A stretch of DNA of 64,000 nt from Pseudoscleropodium purum (Eukaryota > Streptophyta > Bryopsida > Hypnales > Brachytheciaceae): NCBI GenBank assembly GCA_963969395.1, contig OZ017796.1, positions 20,586,501-20,650,500 of the forward strand. Reading direction: 5' to 3'. Shown here piece after piece: positions 29,353-40,563 of this stretch. The translations under genes were made by a program, and so were the position numbers. The notes under the pieces are model-generated. The model was not told the DNA's origin. It searched no databases and worked only from the letters and a program-made list of their open reading frames with translations. Position 1 is the stretch's first letter. Every line of letters begins with the position of its first letter.

Positions 29353-30137
29353 ACCTACGAGGGTGTGGTCGTATGCCTTATACTGCTCATCAAACTCTTT
29401 TCCATGGTTTACCTACACCCAATTGTCTTCTGGTCCTCTCTCCACTTTTTTATCTAGAAAACGAAAGAACTTTTCGTGTTGCAAGCTCCAATGTCCCCCC
29501 ATATTGTGACAAAACATTTCACGGGCCGCGTCATCTACGATTCCTCGAGCCCGCAATTCCACCTCTCTATTGTGAGTCATTCACACATCCAAATCCAATG
29601 GTTGCTGAGATTCCTCGTACAAATCATGCCTCTGTTCATTTGCATTCCACTGGATTGGCTTCCCCCAATGTTGATAATTTTGGAATTTGTACGGCCCTTG
29701 ATCAAGAGGAAGATTCCAATGATTGTACTCGTGGCCTGAAGGCATAGCTTCCAAGATACCAAACATTTCGTAGAACCTAGCACTCAATGGACTACGACAC
29801 TTGGCACACACCGAACGAATGAGTGATGCTTTGACAATGCAAGTGACATGGAAAGTGTGGCGACATTGGCCCATGGTAACCGCACCTTCCGGTCTGAAGA
29901 GGCCTTGGCAAAGGCTACAACAACCATCCAAGATTGGAGAGGTTGGATCACAAGCATGCACCACTCGCTTGTCTTTCACATTGATGTGTACTGAAAGTGT
30001 GTTGTAAGGGACCCATCCTTCCTCTACGTCCAAGGCCCAATTGATGGGTGGAGCTTGGTCCTTCTTTGTGTGGTTTAACCACTCAAACATGGCATCCATG
30101 TCTCTCCAACATGTGATCTCCGTATATCCCTCTGAAG
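29353..30137 (-). pseudogene. RING-type hAT gene, 5' part
   Basis: On the minus strand one frame runs from the H1 border (30137) to the S2 border and on into 13530-13041, interrupted by a TGA at 29581-29583 and by a TAG shortly before the S2 junction. It contains a RING-H2-like zinc motif: CSLCQGLF, then GQCRHTFHVTC, then CAKC (about residues 60-105 of the visible part), with spacing expected for two zinc ions. RING domains usually act in ubiquitin ligases; carriage in a hAT element suggests either capture or an accessory gene. The 5' end was lost when H1 inserted. Substitutions such as CGA or TGG to TGA explain both stops. Confidence 0.65.
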
Positions 30138-30761
30138 TAGGGTTGACGAATCTCTACGTCCGCCCCCAAATAGCGTTCGTTTTCCGGACATCCGGACGCA
30201 CGGACGCTAGCGGACGCAGCGTCCCTCCCGTCGTCGAAAGGCGGACGGACGGGGCGGACGGACGGGGCGGCTTAGAAAACCCGTTTTGGGTTTTTTGTTT
30301 TGATTGTTTTCACCAATGAGAGATTGAGAGTGAAGTCATTTTGATTTTGATTTTTCTTATATTGCAATTGCGATTCAATAGAGTTGTATATCACTATTTA
30401 TGTAAAAGCTAAAATATGAAATATATTTTTAATTTTTTTTGTTGAATTTCATTTTGATTTAGAAACAAAATCACTTTAAAATCTAGCGAGATGTATATCA
30501 TCAATAAACAAACAATTTTATAATAAAATGATTGAAGAAACCATTGTCATTTGTCAACATGAGCTCCATATATCATGAGCAACTAAACAATCAAACATCT
30601 AAATTCACATCTCCACAATTCCTATGGATGCCAATCCACATCTCCTCTAACCTCAACCCCACTACTCTCTCCTGCAGCTCTCCGTTCAAAATCTTCATTA
30701 TCGGAGTCATCTTCATTGTTGGAGTCATCTTCATTGTTGGAATCAAGTATCGTTGTCTCCT

Positions 30762-31832
30762 TCAAGTCTTCTCTCGAAGAAGGTTACTCCCTTCTTTCGA
30801 ATTTAATTTTTCTTTTTTTACTTTGACAGAACGATTAAAGGCTTTTTGAATAGGAACTTTTCTTTTCTTTCTATTTGACAAAGTAGCAACATTTTCATCA
30901 AGAGGGGTCCTATTCTTCACTGGAGAGATAGCAAAAGGTTGCATTTCTCTTTTCGCTTTCACGTTACTCGATTCTTGAACCATCAATCTCGATGTAGAGT
31001 CGACATGTCCATGAACGGTTATCTCCACTTTGGCTTTCTTTTGAAGTAATAGAGTGCCGTTTGTTGATTTGATGGGTTCTTGCGCCATTCCTTTTGCTAA
31101 AATGCGAGCACGCAAAGATGCCAATGGCATCCGATCACTATCCGTATCACTTAGGCTTGTAGGTGATGACGCTACTTTCCGTAGATTACCGCCTGTAGAA
31201 ATTTCTTTGGAAATGTTCATTAGGCGTTTTCCATATCCAAAGCTCTGAGAATCATTCAATCGTGTGCTAACAGACTTCAACGGTATTGGTGGAAGAGTAC
31301 TAGATTTCGGTACTTCAAAAATTGACTTCATTGGCTCCTTTCTTTTATCACTCTTCACAATTGCCGAATTTGTGACTACCATCCCAAGTGAATCATTATT
31401 TTTTTGTACCGCAATATTTGATTCCCCCTCATCACCACTATTGTTGCCCACATCTTTTGGAACGTCCACCTCCATGACCGCATCTTCTCTTTTGTCATTT
31501 CCTTGCACTACATTTAATGCCACAGATGGAGATTGAGAAATTAAAACTTCTTCATTTCTCCCATCATCACCAATAGCATTCTCATTGATTTTCACCTCCT
31601 TGGCAATAGCGTTTGCCTTTTTCGATAGAATGTTTTCGCTATTCAAGAATCCCATTCCATTGCAATATGCAGCTAAAAAAGGTAGATTCTCCTCTCCCCC
31701 TACATTGTCCTCGTCTTCACAAAAGGTATATGCATCGTTTGCATTGTCGGGAACGACATCCTTGCGGTTTAGATGATAATCATGCGTATCATTCACCAAA
31801 TCGGGAAAGTCTTGCATAACGTCTTCATCTCC
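30762..31832 (-). pseudogene. Frame continuing after the hAT transposase stop (H1)
   Basis: Same frame as the transposase, starting directly after its TAG; first ATG at 31817. About 350 residues, charged, Ser/Lys-rich, with SPVKNRTPLDE and KKRKVPIQKA basic motifs like nuclear signals. Relative to H2 (392 codons) the last part is frameshifted by a small indel near 30785. It may be a C-terminal extension of the transposase lost by a nonsense change, or expressed by read-through. Confidence 0.55.
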
Positions 31833-34085
31833 CTATGCTGTCGCACGATTGAAGTCGTCTCCGCCATCTACAGCTGAAAGGGCCCTTTCCAAATCCTCGT
31901 CATCATCGTCATCATCGTCTTCTAACGTTGGCCTATCTGAATCCTCTGATTCCATCGGATCCACATTATCATTATACCATTTTTTTTCATCTTTTTCCTT
32001 CGATGCATTTAATACTTTGGAATTAGTATATACGTACACCAAATCCGCTGCTCTCTCCGGCTTTAATTTATTTCGAGATTTGTTGTGAACAAAAGAATAG
32101 TTGCTCCAATTTCGTTCACATGAAGATGATGACACCGGTTGAGCCAATATCCTCTTCGCTAATGGAGCTATAAACTTGCCACATGCACCTTCAAAATCCC
32201 ACCAAGCATGTGCGGACAACATTTGATCTCCCGGATTCAACATATTGTGGAATGGAGGTTCCTTGTGTCGAAAAGCTACAAATTTCTTCACCACTACTGC
32301 ATATTCATCCGATTTACATATTCTCTCCAAAACTTTTTTACATCCTGATATTGCATCTACGTCATCCGCTAGCTCTTTGTCATGAAGAAGGTATGGATTC
32401 AAAAGAGCTGCGGCTGATTGGAGATCGTTGTCCACCATTCTTCTTCGGGCATAAAAAGACTGTACCAATGGAATTGCAAGTTCTTCTAGCAAACAAAATG
32501 GTGGACTTTGTAATCCGTTCACGTGCTTCTCTAACTTCCTCATGATATGCAACACCTTCCCCATGCATGGTGATTTTGAATCCAAATCGCGGAGTGCACA
32601 TATGATTGGTTCAACCATCTCCACATAATTGATGGACCGATTCCAAAAATGGTCATCAAGAACAATTTTCTTCACCGCTAAGGCCAAGTCTTTTGGTTGG
32701 ACTTTAGCTCCACGTTTCTTCTTGAGAGTATGTACATACTCAACCCATTGCGGATCTACCACCGTTTGTTCCAATGCTCCTCTCAATTTTGTCAAATGCT
32801 CCATCATGATAAATTTAGAGGCGAACTTTGTATCCCCAGGCATCAAGAGACCAAGATTTGGCGAACACTTTTGCAATAGAGCTAGCGGCATATGTCTCTT
32901 CCTGATAAATTTAGCTACAAGAACTTCTTTATTCAATTTGGAAGCAATCCATTTATGTGCAGCCCAATCCTTCAACAACAAATTCAATGCATGTACCACG
33001 CACCCTTGGTAAAAAATATGAGGATATTTTACAGATATTACATCCCATGCGGACGGATTCACGGGAGCATTATCCGTAGTTATTAACACGACGTTCTTGG
33101 ACCCCACTTGTTCAATGAACTTTTCCAACATAGTTGCCAAGTACTTCGCATTTTTTTCACAACCACTTGTATCCATAGATCCAAGAAATTCTTCACCTGC
33201 GGATGATACAAGCATGGCATTGATGAGAGGTCGATTAGTCACGGAGCTCCATCCATCAATGGACAATGTTGTTCCAAATTTTCGAATGCTATCTTCGGTC
33301 CGTGCATTCAACTGTGTCTGAATGTTGGTCTTCGCCTCATTCAACAATTTGTACCGAAGGTCGTGGTATGAGGGAGGAATGCATGGCCTACTAAACGCAG
33401 CCGTTTTCTTCACTGCTTCTTTAAAAGCTGGATTTCGAGCCACGGAAAATGGTATGTTCGCCGAATAAAAAAAATTTGTCCACACTGAATGTAATTTGCG
33501 TCTATGACCTTCTTCAAACCCATTCACTAAGCTCCCTTGCCTCTGAGGCCTAGAACTTGATGCCCTCAGGGTTTCACGTTCACCAGAAGCTTTCGTACTC
33601 AAAGTCATTTCAGTTGTAGCACATACCATTGATACCAATTCTTTGGACGCTGGACAAGAATCTTCATGGTCAGAATGTGACACAGCCTTTCCGGCCGAAA
33701 ACTCTTGAACATATGAAGGGCCAGGGTTGCCATCCACATTGTCCATTACAACGCGTTTTGGAAAAACTCCTTCGCAATGCCGAAATAAATCTCGAACTGC
33801 CATTGATAATCGTGGACAAAGGCTCACCCCTTTATCACGTACACCTCCAGGCCCAGAATAGCCTAAGTGGCTGAACATACGGCTGAGCTTCCTTGACATG
33901 CTCGCTTTGCAAAGCCTACATTTTACTTTACCACCCTCTTGCACACTAAACCAAGGACAAAAATCCCCCGTCGGTTTGGCCACCATACTGACAAGTGTAT
34001 GTTTTACCTCAATTTCAAAAGAAACCAATAAAATGTTTTCAATTTGAAACCCACAACGTGACAATGTATACAATATCAATGACAT
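31833..34085 (-). CDS. hAT transposase (BED finger, DUF659, dimerisation domain), H1
   Basis: 750 residues; the first 33 may be upstream leader since a second Met (MVAKPTGDF) precedes the zinc finger. BED-type finger: CPWFSVQEGG...KCRLCKASMS...FSHL (about 42-80). DUF659/RNase-H core with SIDGWSS and TTDNAPVN carrying acidic residues, GCVVHALNLLLKD after them, and a C-terminal hAT dimerisation region (WWDFEGACGKF..., SSSSCERNWSNYSFVHNKSRNKL) including the likely catalytic Glu. The tail is an Asp-rich run. It excises and inserts the element using the CAGGGTTGAC ends with 8-bp duplications. It is the same length and apparently identical to the H2 copy, so it may be active. Confidence 0.9.
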   Translation of the reverse strand: MSLILYTLSRCGFQIENILLVSFEIEVKHTLVSMVAKPTGDFCPWFSVQEGGKVKCRLCKASMSRKLSRMFSHLGYSGPGGVRDKGVSLCPRLSMAVRDLFRHCEGVFPKRVVMDNVDGNPGPSYVQEFSAGKAVSHSDHEDSCPASKELVSMVCATTEMTLSTKASGERETLRASSSRPQRQGSLVNGFEEGHRRKLHSVWTNFFYSANIPFSVARNPAFKEAVKKTAAFSRPCIPPSYHDLRYKLLNEAKTNIQTQLNARTEDSIRKFGTTLSIDGWSSVTNRPLINAMLVSSAGEEFLGSMDTSGCEKNAKYLATMLEKFIEQVGSKNVVLITTDNAPVNPSAWDVISVKYPHIFYQGCVVHALNLLLKDWAAHKWIASKLNKEVLVAKFIRKRHMPLALLQKCSPNLGLLMPGDTKFASKFIMMEHLTKLRGALEQTVVDPQWVEYVHTLKKKRGAKVQPKDLALAVKKIVLDDHFWNRSINYVEMVEPIICALRDLDSKSPCMGKVLHIMRKLEKHVNGLQSPPFCLLEELAIPLVQSFYARRRMVDNDLQSAAALLNPYLLHDKELADDVDAISGCKKVLERICKSDEYAVVVKKFVAFRHKEPPFHNMLNPGDQMLSAHAWWDFEGACGKFIAPLAKRILAQPVSSSSCERNWSNYSFVHNKSRNKLKPERAADLVYVYTNSKVLNASKEKDEKKWYNDNVDPMESEDSDRPTLEDDDDDDDEDLERALSAVDGGDDFNRATA

Positions 34086-34296
34086 TAGTCACACAAAGCT
34101 TTGAAAATCAAAGCCCCCCCGTCCACCGAACTATGCATTACCAAGCAAGAGACTCAATAAATTGAAGCTCATAGCCCTTGGAAATCTTAGTTTTCGATTT
34201 TTCGAGAATGAATACCAAAGCTTCTCTTCTAACATTTATAGTCCCCTCCAGAAAATTAAAGGTTCATTTTTAGGGTTTCCATTCAAAAACAAGAAA

Positions 34297-34463
34297 CGGC
34301 CCAGACGGGGCTGAAGCGGACGGGTCGGACAGGGCGGTTGGACGGGGCGGGCAGTCGGACGGGACTGTCCGCACTGTCCGCCTTCCGACGCCGTCCGCGC
34401 TTTGGACACGCCGACCGCCCCACTTAAACACTGACCGCCGACGGCGTCCGCCCAGTTGTCCAT
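34297..34463. repeat. GC-rich island upstream of the transposase (H1)
   Basis: CGGACGG/GGCGGTC-type units in an otherwise AT-rich region; the counterpart in H2 is 52811-52980. Composition matches the element ends, so it may be a promoter or transposase-binding array. Confidence 0.6.
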
Positions 34464-37257
34464 TGGAGCATCCTAAGAGGCCGATATTACTCAAAAAGAG
34501 CGGTAACATTTCCAAAAAAAACAGCCTAATAATCACTGCTAAATGAGGATCAATATAATTGATTTATCATTTTTTTTTTTTAAATGTAAACCCTAAACCC
34601 TATACCCTAATTACCCTAAACCTTTTCTTTTCTCCCCTAAATTGTTTTACGAATGAGGGGAATGTGGTTAAGTTGAATATGTTTGGATTATTTACTCATA
34701 TTATCCTTCTAAATAGGTTTTGAGAAGATTTGAAGATGGTGGGGATTTTTTTAAAGTTCATTAGAAAATAAAATGTTTTGCAGAAATAATCAATTCCTTT
34801 TTCATCATAAACAAATGAAAATTTAAAAAAAGGCCCCAATACATAATTAGAATAACAGTTTAATGGATTTCAACCTCATGATATTTAATGAAAGGTTGTG
34901 TTTTCTAATTAGAAGTGCATCACGATCTTCAAATGAACATCGAGTCTTTCATATTTTTTAATGAAATTTTGATTAGATTTGAAAACAAAAAAAAAGAATC
35001 AATGTTTTAACTTTCAAATCGTATATGGCTATATTTTTCCTTAAAAACATAGAAAAATTCGTTACTTGAGTTGATTGAGTAGAATACATTATACACTTAT
35101 ACATGTGCTATATTTATTTTGAAGGGTAATTCCAATATTCTTATTTCAGATGTTTTTAAATATTAATTTTAAAAAAAGAGGGTTCATTGTTTAAAGATCT
35201 AAAAAATTGACAAACATAATTTCTATTATAAATAGGAATTAAATTCGGAATTCGAATTTTGAAATGATTCAAATGAACAAGATATTGATTATAAAATATT
35301 TCTTTGTTTGAGTTTTCAAAATGAATTCACGAAACAATTGCAAACTTTTGAACTTAGGTATATGATATTGTTTTCGGTTTGTACTTTGTAGAGTATAATA
35401 CTTCAATTTTAATCCTAAATAAATGAAAAAATTCCACATGAATGAAACGTTTCTATGTATTGCACAAAGATTTCTACCAATTACTATGATAATTAAATAC
35501 ATTGTTACATTTCATAAAATATTCTACATAGAAAAAAAAAATCATTTCAGTTTTCAATCATGATAAACGATGTCTTCTACTCTTTCTGTTATATATTCGT
35601 TTTGTATAACGTGTACATTGTACAATCTTTGAGAGCAGGGGAGTTCATTTTTGACTTTCATTGAAATAGAAAATATATTTGTGTTTGGATTTTGAAATCA
35701 TTATCTCATTATGTATTCTACGGTCTTGCAAGAATGCATCTTGCTCCTTCCTTTGAATCCTTTTGATATTTTTTTTTCCTTTGCTTTTTCGTAGGGCTCT
35801 TGTTCTCTTGTTCTCTTCATTTGACCAGCCTATTTGGCTTGGCTCTTAGTTTTTGTTTTTTTTAATGCAATGGTTTGTGCATATGTTATAAAATATATAT
35901 ATTATTTATTTAAAATTAATATATTGATGAACAAACGCATAAAGGCATTGAATGCTTTCACATTTAAAGTTATAAATCTATCATAAATCACTCTTGCAAA
36001 TTTGAATGATTGAATCGAAAATTTGAAAATGTAATTACAAGAGCTTTCAATTCAATCAATTGCATAAATCATAAATGTTGAAATGCAACTCGTATGAGTT
36101 TAGCATCTATGAAGATTAATTCATGCCATCCACATGCAATTTTCCAATTTAATAAAATGCAATTGAGTACTTCAATTTCTTTCCCTTCAATTCTCCAAGT
36201 AACATTCACTTCATATCTTTCTCTATTTGTTTATTTAATTTTTGGGAACAAATGGAGAAACCATCTTTGTCTATATTTGCACATGCACTCTTATTTGATT
36301 GATGAAGAATAAATCTATGAAATATATAATCATTGATTTGTTCATGTTGATTTATCTAATATATTTTATATATGTATATATATTTATATATATATATATC
36401 ATTAAAGGAGTATGGAAGACAAAATTGATAGATTGTGTTCAAATGTTGTTGATTTTGAAATGATTTAGTACTATATCATTTATAAGAATATTATGATAGT
36501 ATTATGTTATAATATTCCTAAAACAATTGCAACAAATATTAAAATACATGCTAAGTTAGGTTTGTTAGCCTACCAATTGTTCATTAATAGACATAATTGA
36601 ATAGCCCCCTTAAATGAAACACTCAATATCTAATATCTTACAATCCAAATGGTGGATTTGTCTAAAATTTGTTCCACATCTTTTCCAACTAATTTACTAC
36701 AAGATCCTACGGTTACATATGCCCAAAAGTATTTTTCTTCCAAGACTTGGTATTTGCACTACTACTAGCAGTTTTGAAGTGTTTTTAGTGAAAAGAACTT
36801 TAGGGGTTAAACATCTATACCATGAGATTTTGAAAAAAGAACAATTTGCTTCATTGGGGATAACTATAAGTCCATGCTCTTTTTCGATAGCCAAAACACA
36901 CTTGCAAGGACTTGGACATTTAGTGGTTTACTAAGTGATTAGACGTCAACTAATTCAATTTCATAGTAGAATTTTTATTCAACTACCTTCTTACAATTGC
37001 TTTATACACAATGCAACGTGAATATTTGGATACATATATTAAACGTCGCAATCCTTTCGTGAATTTTTGCACATTTTAGCTCATATCTTTGTACAAAAAT
37101 ATCATTTACCAAGAATTCATAAATTTGGTCATAAAGGAAGGCTACCTTTTTTAATTTCAAATTTTACATTGAATGAATGAAAAGTTAGTTGAACTATACA
37201 GTGCCATGAAGACCTCTGTTTATTGTGCAAAATATGGGTTTAGGGTCGCTTTAGGGT
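34464..37257. other. AT-rich intergenic core of H1
   Basis: About 2.8 kb of AT-rich DNA with homopolymer and (AT)n runs (for example 36360-36402) and no convincing coding frame. A degenerate TTTAGGG-type stretch lies at 34588-34622. H2 carries the same core inverted (about 50000-52810). Confidence 0.7.
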
Positions 37258-37655
37258 CAAACCACCCCGTCCGCCCTCGGACCCGTCCGTCCCGTCTGCC
37301 CAGACCCCGTCCGCCCCGATACCTGTCCGCCGTCCACCCCGTCCGCCCCGACCCCCGTCCACCCCGTCCGCCCTGACCCCCGTCCGCCCAGACCCCATCC
37401 GCCCCGATACCTGTCCGCCCCGTCCGCCCCAATACCTGTCCGCCGTCCGCCCTGTCCTCCCCGATACCCGTCCGCCCTGTCCGTCGGATCCGGCGTCCGC
37501 CCTGACCGCCCCGTCCGCCCTGATACCCGTCCGCCCCGTTACGGCGATGCGTCCGATCGGGCGGACGGGGCTCGAGGGTTTCGGGGAGGCGGACGGCCGA
37601 TCCGTCCGCCACCCCCGGCCCGTCCGATGGGGCGGACGGGCCGTCCGCATTGTCA
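37258..37655. repeat. GC-rich tandem island upstream of the kinase-like gene (H1)
   Basis: About 400 bp of short tandem units such as CCGTCCGCCCCGATACCTGT. Counterpart in H2 at 49613-49996. Long frames across it are repeat artefacts. Confidence 0.75.
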
Positions 37656-37843
37656 CTTTTGCTTTGCCCCTTGTGAATGCAAGGTGGAGCGGAGAGCTTG
37701 GTGGTTCATCCTCCATTGGCTCCTTTCCGAGGCAAGGCAAGAGTGATTTATTGGGGCCTCCTTATTGCCAATTTTTTGGACACTTGCGCGTGAATTCAAT
37801 TTCAAATTAAAAAATTTGATCTATATCAATTTCATTTGTCACG

Positions 37844-39336
37844 ATGACGAAGGGGAAGAAGAAGGTTGCGAAGCTAAAACATGGAGAGGGACCATCAAAC
37901 TTGGAGGTAGCTCGCCAAAGTCCTTCGGAGGAATGCAAAAAATTCATGATTAAGCGCATCGTTCAATTTTATGAATCGGAAACAACATTGTCTTTAGACA
38001 ATAAGTACATCAGATATCAAGAGGAGTGCGTGTCTAAATTCAAGGTAGACATGACACAGATGTTGTTGGATGCATTGAATGTGGCGAAGTGGCATGACGA
38101 AATGCATAAAACGTACTTCACCAAATGTTTGGAGAACAAGGTTCATGACGCTTTGTGGAATTTCAAAGTCATTTTGGTTAAATATGGCAAGGAATATTGA
38201 CCCAATGACGCTCAGTTTGAAGAAGTGATTCTGAAAGCGGACTTGTTTAGGGGGCGATGTGCTCCATTCGCCAAAAAGCACAATCGAGTTGGTTCAATTG
38301 GTTGGTGGAAAAGCAATGATGGAGTTGCTGAAGCGGAAAGGACCAAACGACACCTCATAGCACTTCCAGATACAACACGCGTGATTGCTGTTGATGATAG
38401 AACGATGAGAGGTGGATATGCAACGATTTGAAAGGTTTATATTGAAGGATGTCCAGGAATACTTCCTCATTGGGAGTTTGCGGCAAAGAAATCCATTCAC
38501 CACCAAACTCAACCCAATCTTGCAAAGTTAGAACATCAAAACGAATCAATGGTTGTTCGAATTCCACACGCGGGTGTGATACGGTTTGCTACAGTGCACG
38601 GAACGACGTGTGAAGGTTATGCGTATTGGTGGAATGGTGGAACTCTTCGACAAATGTTGAATATAGATAAGGACTTTCCAGACAACATTCAAATCCGTTT
38701 GATGTATACGAATCCAACCGAAGAGGAGGTTGTAAAAGCTCACCATTTAGGGCGATATCGGAAGAAGTGCACAGAGTTGACATGGGCGTTTATGCATATA
38801 ATGTATGCAGTGCATGTTGCTGGACATTGAACAATGATCTTTCTCCGGACAACATCTTGTTGCATTTTCCAGAGGATGAGTCACGTGTGTACATTGGAGT
38901 TTGCGATTGGGGCATGACCACCTTAGCTTCTCAGCCAATGAAGTCTTTGTACACATTTACATCAGCAAATGAGATGAAACAGACTTTGCAAAGGAGATGG
39001 TGGGTGGATCCATGTATTGCATATTTGCATAAAGCAGGTGCAGATGTGGAAGTCATTCCGATGTATTCACGTAAGTCGGAAGAGTATGCCATTCGAAAAA
39101 TTGCTCGGCGGATGAATGGAAACAACATGTTAGAGGCGTATTTCAACGTGCTACGAAAAACACCTAGTGCGATACAATTTGCCTTTCATGACTTTGCAAA
39201 AGTGTTTTATGCTTACTTGAAGCGCATTTCTTCGAAGACTGACGATGAAAATACTAGTTTGGCCCATGTGATTACGCGATTTTCTAATACATATCCTTGG
39301 CCGATGCCAGATGAACATTTCCGCCATTTATATTAG
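37844..39336 (+). pseudogene. Protein-kinase-like gene carried by hAT (H1)
   Basis: One frame from 37844 broken by TGA at 38198-38200 and 38429-38431 (both where Trp fits the context), then a small frameshift at about 38828 into the frame that ends at 39336. N-terminal Lys-rich segment; glycine-loop-like RGGYATI(W)KVYIEG; AAKK lysine; WWNGGTLRQML hinge-like motif; catalytic loop NNDLSPDNILL (Asp and Asn present, His absent from its usual place); metal-binding CDWG in place of DFG; then RRWWVDP. About 495 residues in all. It is transcribed away from the transposase. H2 has the same three lesions, so the gene was dead before the copies separated. Confidence 0.75.
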
Positions 39337-39896
39337 ATTGGTAGTGCAGAAGTAGTAGTTGAATAGGTTATATAGGCATTAAAAATTAGTTTAAAAATAT
39401 AGAGTTGGAATGAAATAAATTATATGTGCAATTAGCCAAATGTGCACAATGTATGGTATTCTACATTAAATTGAATACATTTTGCCCATATTGATTATGT
39501 TTGTATTTGTGTTGATCTTGATTTTTTAAATAGTATATATATATATATATTTGAAGTCACAAACATTTTTAGTTTGCCTTCTCAAAATGAATTGGAATTT
39601 TTTCATAGTTTCAAGACTATCATGGACTCCTAGTCAAACTTTATAATCTTTCAACTTATGAGAGACATTGTTTTAATAACAAATCGCGAACCATTGCACT
39701 TCATTTAACATTTAATTGTTTAAAGATTAAGGGAGTGACCGCAGGGCAGTTTGGGTAGGGCGGTCGGGGGAAATAGGGCCGTCTGGGCGGACTAGGCAGA
39801 CGGGCGGGGCGGGCGAACGGGGCGGTCCCGGCGGACACTGCGGACACAGCGTCTATGTCCGGACGTCCCGAACGTCCGGACGTCGTGTCAACCCTG

Positions 39897-40499
39897 GTTC
39901 ACTCGCCCCTTCAACCAATTGTTGGCGTCCGTGAACTTCATCATGTCCTTCCAGACGTTTCGGACTACGGCCGCTAAGTACCCTTCCTTTTCAGCAAGCT
40001 CCATCCAATCCTCGTCAATATATGGAATCCAGCCCTGGTCCTTGCAGGGAAGGGGATGCTTCTTCCTGGTCCACATGATCTCGTTCATGACGATCTTGTC
40101 CAGCTTTTTGTCCTTGCACCAGTCGAAGAGAGTGATCTTCCCCGAGGACTTGGCCTTCGCGGTGTTCTTGATGCTCACGCGAAGTGCAACGATCTCCCGC
40201 CCTAGCTCGCACAGAATCGAATCCCGAAGCCCCAGCGTTGGCGTGAGATCCGTTTTGGTGATGTGAGTGAGCGGCTTCCGATTGACAAGGAGATTCGGCA
40301 CAATCCTATCATCTCCAATAAGCTCCCCGTTCTCCCACGCATCGAAGACCTCCGTCCATAGCACCCAGGTGGTCTCCTTGATGAAGATGAGGGGCAACTT
40401 GGAGGACACCTTCTCATCCACGAAGTGCGCCATCACCTTCAGCTTCGCAGCCTGGAGGAGTTCCACCGCAATGTTTAGAACATGCGAGAATGGTATCGG
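39897..40499 (-). CDS. Gene M exon 3
   Basis: Open minus-strand frame of up to 201 codons; the acceptor is either at 40499/40500 inside the palindrome (40494-40512) or at 40451/40452 after CTCCTCCAG with a branch-point-like TTCTAAAC upstream; both preserve phase 0. The translated sequence looks globular and charged; no domain recognised. It ends at the hAT junction and continues at 12569. Confidence 0.7.
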
Positions 40500-40512
40500 C
40501 TGCCAGCCGATA
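40494..40512. repeat. Palindrome copy in gene M intron 2
   Basis: Perfect arms around one central base. Begins 51 nt after the donor at 40563/40564. Confidence 0.9.
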
Positions 40513-40563
40513 CATAATATATTAATCAAAAGGGAGAAAAAAATAAAGGTGCGTGGGAATTAC

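Larger units (their letters stand above)
12570..39896. mobile_element. Compound hAT insertion in gene M (outer boundaries)
   Basis: The left end is CAGGGTTGACGAATC and the right end is GTGTCAACCCTG (inverted repeat). A perfect 8-bp duplication GTTCACTC lies outside both (12562-12569, 39897-39904); 8 bp is the hAT duplication length. The first about 1.75 kb (12570-13530 plus 29353-30137) belongs to one hAT family member with a RING-type gene. From 30138 a second complete member, H1, takes over to the right end. H1 lacks matching duplications of its own (CTCTGAAG on the left, GTTCACTC on the right), which suggests H1 inserted in the first element and recombination between their homologous right halves then removed the rest. 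Confidence 0.8.
30138..39896 (-). mobile_element. hAT element H1 with divergent kinase-like gene
   Basis: Left end TAGGGTTGACG and right end GTCAACCCTG. Near-identical in its interior to H2 (46989-57119) but inverted. Layout from left to right: GC-rich end (30138-30275); AT-rich spacer without gene (30276-30760); transposase plus its downstream frame (30762-34085, minus); GC island (34297-34463); AT-rich region without genes (34464-37257); GC island (37258-37655); kinase-like gene (37844-39336, plus); AT-rich spacer (39337-39735); GC-rich end. Each gene thus has a GGCGGACGGG-type island about 200 nt upstream and the two are transcribed outwards. Confidence 0.88.

Noticed and set aside
34464..37257. 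Small genes in the AT-rich hAT core (for example 36614-36934)
   Set aside because: Frames are short, biased to codons expected from AT-rich DNA, and show no recognisable motif.
37258..37655. CRISPR-like or minisatellite gene array; proteins with GRTGRT repeats
   Set aside because: Units are irregular and short without spacers, in a eukaryotic transposon; the long frames across them are artefacts of the GC-rich repeat.
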